Source: Cupriavidus gilardii
Lineage (GTDB): Bacteria > Pseudomonadota > Gammaproteobacteria > Burkholderiales > Burkholderiaceae
DNA: 58,451 nucleotides
Assembly (NCBI RefSeq): GCF_013314895.1
Contig: NZ_JABTYE010000029.1
Location: 1 to 58,451, forward strand
Direction of reading: 5' to 3'
A program made the position numbers and the translations under genes. Within the stretch, counting starts at the first letter, position 1. Each line of letters opens with the position of its first letter. The notes under the pieces were generated by a model. It had not been told where the DNA came from. It saw only the letters and a program-made list of their open reading frames with translations, and ran no database searches. Shown here one piece after another: positions 54,616 to 58,451 of this stretch.

Positions 54616-55659
54616 TCAGGGCATGACCTTCAGATCCCTGACGAACTGCGTGGTGTAGGCCTGCTTCCAGTCGGTCTCGGCCTTCAGCAAGCCGGCGCCG
54701 ACCATGAAGTCGCGCGTCTTCTGCCAGCGGGCGTCGGTCATCACGCCGATGCCGTGGCGGGCCGCGTCGCCGCCGTCGACCAGCCGGTATTCCTTCAGCC
54801 TGGCCAGGCCCCAGGCCAGCTGGTCGTCCTTCATGTTGGGGTTGTCCCGCTTGATCAGCGCGTTGGCCGGGGCAGGATCGGCGAGATAGCTCCTCCAGCC
54901 CTCCATCGACGCACGAACGAAGCGCGCGACCAGATCGGGCTTGTCCTTGACGGTCTTCTGCATCGTCACGATGGTGGTGCCGTAGGGCGGATAGCCATCG
55001 TTGGCGAACAGGAAGAAGCGCGTTTTGACGCCGGCCTTTTCGGCGGCGAACACCTCCGACGAGGCGTAGGCCTGCTGTGCGGTGTTGCGGTCGGCGAAGA
55101 ACGGCTGCAGGTTGAAGGTGTAGACGCGCGACTGCGCTTCGTCGAGCTGGTACTTTGCCTTCAGCCACGGCCACCAGGTGGTGCGCCCGGAGGTGGAGAC
55201 CAGCACGGTACGGGTCTTCAGATCGGCGAGACCATTGACGTCGTCGTGCGTCATCATCCCTTGCAGATCGCTCTGGAAGGAGGCGCCGACCGTGGTTACC
55301 GGCACGCCGTGCTCGACGCTCTTGAGCACCTGCAGGTCGTAGCCCATCAGGAAGTCGGCCTGGCCGCTGGTCAGGATCTGCATGCCGTTGACCTGCGGTC
55401 CGCCCATGCGGATGGTCACGTCGAGGCCATGCTTCTTGTAGATGCCCTCGGCCACCGCCTGATAGAAGCCGCCGTGCTCGGCCTGCGCATACCAGGACGT
55501 CAGGAAGGTGACCTTGTCGGCGGCGAGAGCAGCCAGCGGCGCGATGGTCAGCGCGACGGCTGCCAGTGCGCTGGCCAGCAGGCGTCGGCGTGAACGGTGA
55601 AGGGCGATGGCCGATGCGTCCTCGGCCGTCAGTGCGGGAGCGGGGTGCGACGTGTTCAT
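54616..55659 (-). CDS. ABC transporter substrate-binding protein (NMT1/THI5-like)
   Basis: 347 residues. Long Tat-like N-terminus with two Arg (HRSRRRLLASALAAVALTIA) and cleavage near ALAADKV. The mature protein has LTSWYAQAEHGGFYQAVAEG, YKKHGLDVTIRMGG and TFNLQPFFADRNTAQQAYAS, as in the NMT1/THI5 family that binds pyrimidine-like or aromatic compounds. ATG 55659 has no clear ribosome site. It is the first gene of the importer/Rieske/amidohydrolase operon. Confidence 0.92.
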   Translation of the reverse strand: MNTSHPAPALTAEDASAIALHRSRRRLLASALAAVALTIAPLAALAADKVTFLTSWYAQAEHGGFYQAVAEGIYKKHGLDVTIRMGGPQVNGMQILTSGQADFLMGYDLQVLKSVEHGVPVTTVGASFQSDLQGMMTHDDVNGLADLKTRTVLVSTSGRTTWWPWLKAKYQLDEAQSRVYTFNLQPFFADRNTAQQAYASSEVFAAEKAGVKTRFFLFANDGYPPYGTTIVTMQKTVKDKPDLVARFVRASMEGWRSYLADPAPANALIKRDNPNMKDDQLAWGLARLKEYRLVDGGDAARHGIGVMTDARWQKTRDFMVGAGLLKAETDWKQAYTTQFVRDLKVMP

Positions 55660-56099
55660 GGGGTCGGTGGTGTCGTCGTCAAAGGAAAGGGGCGAACGTG
55701 GGCGGCACCGGCGCTCAGGGCGGGCGCGGCACGGCTCGGCGATGGGACGGGAAGGCATGGCAGGGACGGGACATCGTGTGCGCTCTCTCTCGTTCGCGGC
55801 CGTGGCGGCCGGGTTCAACACGCGGCGCGCGCATGGCGCTGCCGGTGACGACCGGTGGTCGTGAGAGCAATGTCCCGCGCCGGGGGCATCGGCCTGCGAT
55901 GGCGATGCGTCGGCGCTAACCGCTTCTACTCGGTAGGGGATCTCGCAAGAGGCATGCCACGCGAGATCGGCGTACGAGGCGGCCTGGATCAGGCCCGGTG
56001 CGCCAACTGTGGGCGCCGGGGTTTGAATCGGATCGCGGCTTTGGTGCAGCGTGATGCGATCCGGTGCGGGTCAACGTTCGGGGCCGGATCCTTCGAGGC
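55660..56099. other. 440-base upstream region of the importer operon
   Basis: No gene seen. The reading frame of the binding protein remains open into it but is Arg/Pro-rich. I find no THI-box-like riboswitch and no clear operator; it should hold the operon promoter on the minus strand. Confidence 0.45.
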
Positions 56100-56561
56100 T
56101 CAACGTTTCGGCTGGCGATTGAGCAGCGCCGCGCAACGGCCGAAGGCGGTGGTCAGGCAACAGCTGTCGCCGCTCCAGTCGCCGCCCAGGACGATGCCAT
56201 CGGCGCCGGCAATCAAGCGGCGCTGGCAGCGGCCTATCGTGGCGGGCGCGGGGTCGGTCGGCGCCCGGGCTTCGCGCGGTCCGCTGCCGGGCGCTTGCGC
56301 GCGCGGAAATTCGTCGGTCCATACGTAGGCGGTGCCATTGGCAAGCGGCTGCACGGCGGTCGGCGGGCCCCATTGCGTCCTGGCTCGATCGATCGAGGTC
56401 GCACGCCACGAGTCGATGATCGACTGCATCGCGCCGGTCGGCGGGCCGGCGCATCCGAACAACGATGCGGCGGCAATTGCCGTTGTGGCCAGCCAGGCAA
56501 GACGCCATCGCGGGCGCGGGGCCGTTGCGTGGGCCCGGGATGAGGCACGAATCGAAGGCAT
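56100..56561 (-). CDS. Small lipoprotein of unknown function
   Basis: 153 residues. An Arg-rich start, a hydrophobic stretch and the lipobox LFGC with lipidated Cys at about residue 37 (IAAASLFGCAGPPTG). The rest (SIIDSWRATSIDRARTQWGP, then PLANGTAYVWTDEFP) resembles small outer-membrane-anchored proteins of the SmpA/OmlA-like or hypothetical type. Four Cys follow the lipidation site (residues ~112-145). ATG 56561. On the same strand, 121 bases after the nuclease gene. Confidence 0.8.
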   Translation of the reverse strand: MPSIRASSRAHATAPRPRWRLAWLATTAIAAASLFGCAGPPTGAMQSIIDSWRATSIDRARTQWGPPTAVQPLANGTAYVWTDEFPRAQAPGSGPREARAPTDPAPATIGRCQRRLIAGADGIVLGGDWSGDSCCLTTAFGRCAALLNRQPKR

Positions 56562-56682
56562 GGCGGCTCCGCTGCGGATGTTCCGTTACGAGGCAGGCTA
56601 TGCGACCGGCCACGCATTGCCAAGACGGGAGTGTGCGCTGGCGTACAGACGATCGCGGCCGGTGTGATGGAACGGCCGGCGT

Positions 56683-58287
56683 TCACAACTCGAATAGGGG
56701 CAGCGGTGTCTGCGCGGCAGGGACACGTCTGGCTCGTGCCGGTACGGCCGCGCTGTCCCGTCGCGCGGCAAAGACCGGCTCGCACGGGCGCAGCTCGAAG
56801 GTGGACGGACGAGGCAGCACGACGGCCTCGGCAAGCAGCCGCTCGCGATGCGGCGCCAGGATCTGATAGCTGTCCAGATCGAAGCGGGCCGGCTCGCCCA
56901 GCAGCGTCGCCGCCTCTGCCAGCGAGGCAACCGAACCGAGATAGCACCAGTTTTCGATGACATGCCATTGGGCGCGCGCATGGTCCTGTTCGCGCCAGGC
57001 GATCGGGCCGGCAAACGGCCACGGCGCGATCGCCAGCGGACGCAGCGCGTCGGCCAGCCGCTCCCGATGGGCGCGCAGCGGCTCGACGCCAACGCAGGCG
57101 CCGGCGCATCGATGAAGCTGCCGCGCAAAACACGGGGTTCCGATCCGGCCGCGTTGTTCCAGCGTCAGCGTCGCCTGACAGAGGCCGTGCTGCTCGGCAA
57201 GCTCGCGCAGGCGGGCGTACGCGCCGGCGCGGCTCGCGGCGACGGCGAACAGCGCGCGATGCCGGCTGAAATCGGTATCGCGGTCCGAACGCAAGCGCGG
57301 TGCCATCAGGCCGTCCGGCAGTTCCCACGCGAACAGCGGCCCCTTGCGCCGCAGCAGCGTGTTGTGCACCGGCTCCAGCTGCTTGACCAGCAGCGCCTCC
57401 TGCAATAGCGCGCCGATCTCGCCGCCGGTCTCGCGCCATTCCACCCGCCGCACCGCGCGCGACAGCCGCAGGTCCTTCGCATAGCGATAGTCGCCGGAGA
57501 AATGCGCGCCGATTCGCTGTCGCAGGTTGACGCTCTTGCCGACATAGAGCGGCGCGCCGTTGTCGCCATGGAACAGATAGACGCCGGGCGCCTGCGGGAC
57601 ATCGTCGAGTGCGGTCTCCTCGAGGCCCGCCGGCAGACTCGCGCGCTTGACCAGCGAGGCGATCGCCGACTCGACCAGTTCCACCGAATAGAGTCCGTGC
57701 ACCTGCTGCCAGAACTGCCACAGCAGTTCAGCGTCGGCGAGTGCGCGGTGCCGGCCTTTCGGCTGCAGGCCGAAGCGCGCGATCAAGGCATCGAGTCCGT
57801 GGCGCTCCACCGAGGGGAACAGCGCGCGTGACAGCCGCACGGTGCAGAGCACGTCCGCCCGGAACGTAATGCCGGCGCGGCTGAACGACTGCTTGAGAAA
57901 GCCGTAGTCGAAGCGGGCGTTGTGGGCGACGAACAGCTTGCCTTGGAGCCGCTCCGCCAGGCTTTCTGCCAACGTCTCGAAGGTCGGCTGCCCGCGCACC
58001 ATCTGTTCGGTGATGCCGGTCATGCGCTGGATGAACGGCGGTATCGCGCAACCGGGGTCCAGCAGCGTGTCCCACTCGGTCACGCCGTCCGGGCCGACTT
58101 CGACCACGCCGATCTCGGTGATGCGGTCGCGCTGCGCGTCCGTGCCGGTGGTCTCGAGGTCGACGAAGACGATGGGCCTGGCCAGCGCGGATGCCAGCGT
58201 GGCGGCGTCGAGCTGGCGCGGCGCGTCCGCGGGCAGGCGCTCGGCTAGATAAGTGGGCTGGTCTTGATGGCTGGGCAGGTCGGGCAT
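56683..58287 (-). CDS. DnaQ-type exonuclease fused to a GIY-YIG (UvrC/Cho-like) nuclease
   Basis: 534 residues in two enzymes. Residues 38-200: DEDDh exonuclease with Asp43/Glu45 in FVDLETTGTDAQRD, VAHNARFDYGFLKQ and HRALADAELL. Residues about 230-310: GIY-YIG endonuclease (APGVYLFHGDNGAPLYVGKS, VNLRQRIGAHFSGDYR). The C-terminal third has a UvrC-like Cys-containing segment (CFARQLHRCAGACVGVEPL). Likely a repair nuclease that cuts near lesions and then trims. ATG 58287. The domain pair is known in proteobacteria as a Cho-like fusion. Confidence 0.92.
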   Translation of the reverse strand: MPDLPSHQDQPTYLAERLPADAPRQLDAATLASALARPIVFVDLETTGTDAQRDRITEIGVVEVGPDGVTEWDTLLDPGCAIPPFIQRMTGITEQMVRGQPTFETLAESLAERLQGKLFVAHNARFDYGFLKQSFSRAGITFRADVLCTVRLSRALFPSVERHGLDALIARFGLQPKGRHRALADAELLWQFWQQVHGLYSVELVESAIASLVKRASLPAGLEETALDDVPQAPGVYLFHGDNGAPLYVGKSVNLRQRIGAHFSGDYRYAKDLRLSRAVRRVEWRETGGEIGALLQEALLVKQLEPVHNTLLRRKGPLFAWELPDGLMAPRLRSDRDTDFSRHRALFAVAASRAGAYARLRELAEQHGLCQATLTLEQRGRIGTPCFARQLHRCAGACVGVEPLRAHRERLADALRPLAIAPWPFAGPIAWREQDHARAQWHVIENWCYLGSVASLAEAATLLGEPARFDLDSYQILAPHRERLLAEAVVLPRPSTFELRPCEPVFAARRDSAAVPARARRVPAAQTPLPLFEL

Positions 58288-58386
58288 CCAGCGATTCTAA
58301 GCGCCACGGAGACGGCGGAGCCTGATTGGCAAGCAAGTGACCGATGCGCCGCTGTGAGCCGGTTCGCGGGGTCTGCAAAAAAGCGC

Positions 58387-58415
58387 TTGCATTGGCTGTC
58401 ACGCTCCCTTAATAT
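58387..58415 (+). promoter_or_regulatory. Strong sigma70-like promoter at the right edge
   Basis: TTGCAT at 58387-58392, exactly 17 bases, then TAATAT at 58410-58415. The product starts outside the window; a stable-RNA gene is possible but not visible. Confidence 0.6.
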
Positions 58416-58451
58416 TCGCCCCCTCGCAGCCGAACGGCGGCGGGGTTGGCA

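Noticed and set aside
55660..56099. TPP riboswitch upstream of the NMT1/THI5-like operon
   Set aside because: I could not find the conserved CTGAGA and related THI-box strings on the minus strand.
58387..58451. Start of an rRNA or tRNA gene at the right edge
   Set aside because: Only a promoter is visible; the 36 bases after it do not match a tRNA or rRNA 5' end that I recognise.

Overview
The window is GC-rich DNA from a beta-proteobacterium of the order Burkholderiales, with an Alcaligenaceae/Burkholderiaceae-like flavour. The evidence is three periplasmic Bug-type (tripartite tricarboxylate) binding proteins in different neighbourhoods, many CoA-linked catabolic enzymes each next to its own regulator, a FecI/FecR/TonB-receptor iron module with a Fur-like box, an HU protein with an Ala/Lys-rich tail, and a GTG-started fusA apparently outside a str operon. 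I see no rRNA, tRNA, insertion sequence, prophage or CRISPR array. The genus call is inference.

Layout. 1-3.1 kb: class III CoA-transferase and crotonase, divergent from a GntR/FCD regulator across a nested palindromic operator. 3.4-5.5 kb: His-rich secreted protein, HU-like protein, EamA transporter. 5.8-7.9 kb: orphan 7-TM sensor kinase, convergent with a hotdog thioesterase. 8.2-12.5 kb: HutC-type regulator, a ThDP-dependent decarboxylase-like enzyme, and a DUF35/thiolase-like pair. 12.8-13.9 kb: unknown protein. 14.2-21.1 kb: Bug protein, then a LysR-headed catabolic cluster (acyl-CoA dehydrogenase, MmgE/PrpD, MaoC-like hydratase) with a divergent SDR. 21.1-22.3 kb: 1.2 kb without a credible gene. 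22.4-27.3 kb: PrkA-YeaH-SpoVR stress operon. 27.4-33.6 kb: MscS-type channel, fusA, crotonase, histidine phosphatase. 33.9-36.3 kb: pentapeptide-repeat protein overlapping a Bug gene tail-to-tail. 36.4-37.1 kb: hexanucleotide microsatellite and TetR regulator. 37.4-42.8 kb: IclR, ADP-forming CoA ligase, DUF1254 protein and Bug in one operon. 42.9-45.5 kb: LysR, GST, PPOX-like flavoprotein. 45.5-49.9 kb: TonB-dependent transducer with (QT)11, FecR, FecI. 50.2-55.7 kb: NMT1/THI5-like binding protein, Rieske oxygenase, ABC ATPase, ABC permease and amidohydrolase in one operon. 56.1-58.3 kb: lipoprotein and a DnaQ/GIY-YIG fusion nuclease. A strong sigma70-type promoter leaves the window at its right edge.

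The genes mostly form small self-contained import-activate-degrade modules for organic acids or aromatics. The most interesting material is the amidohydrolase/Rieske/ABC operon of unknown substrate, the DUF35/thiolase-like aldolase candidate lacking the thiolase cysteine, the two hexanucleotide microsatellites, the helically phased TATTG repeats upstream of two genes, and the long gene-free leader of the prkA operon.
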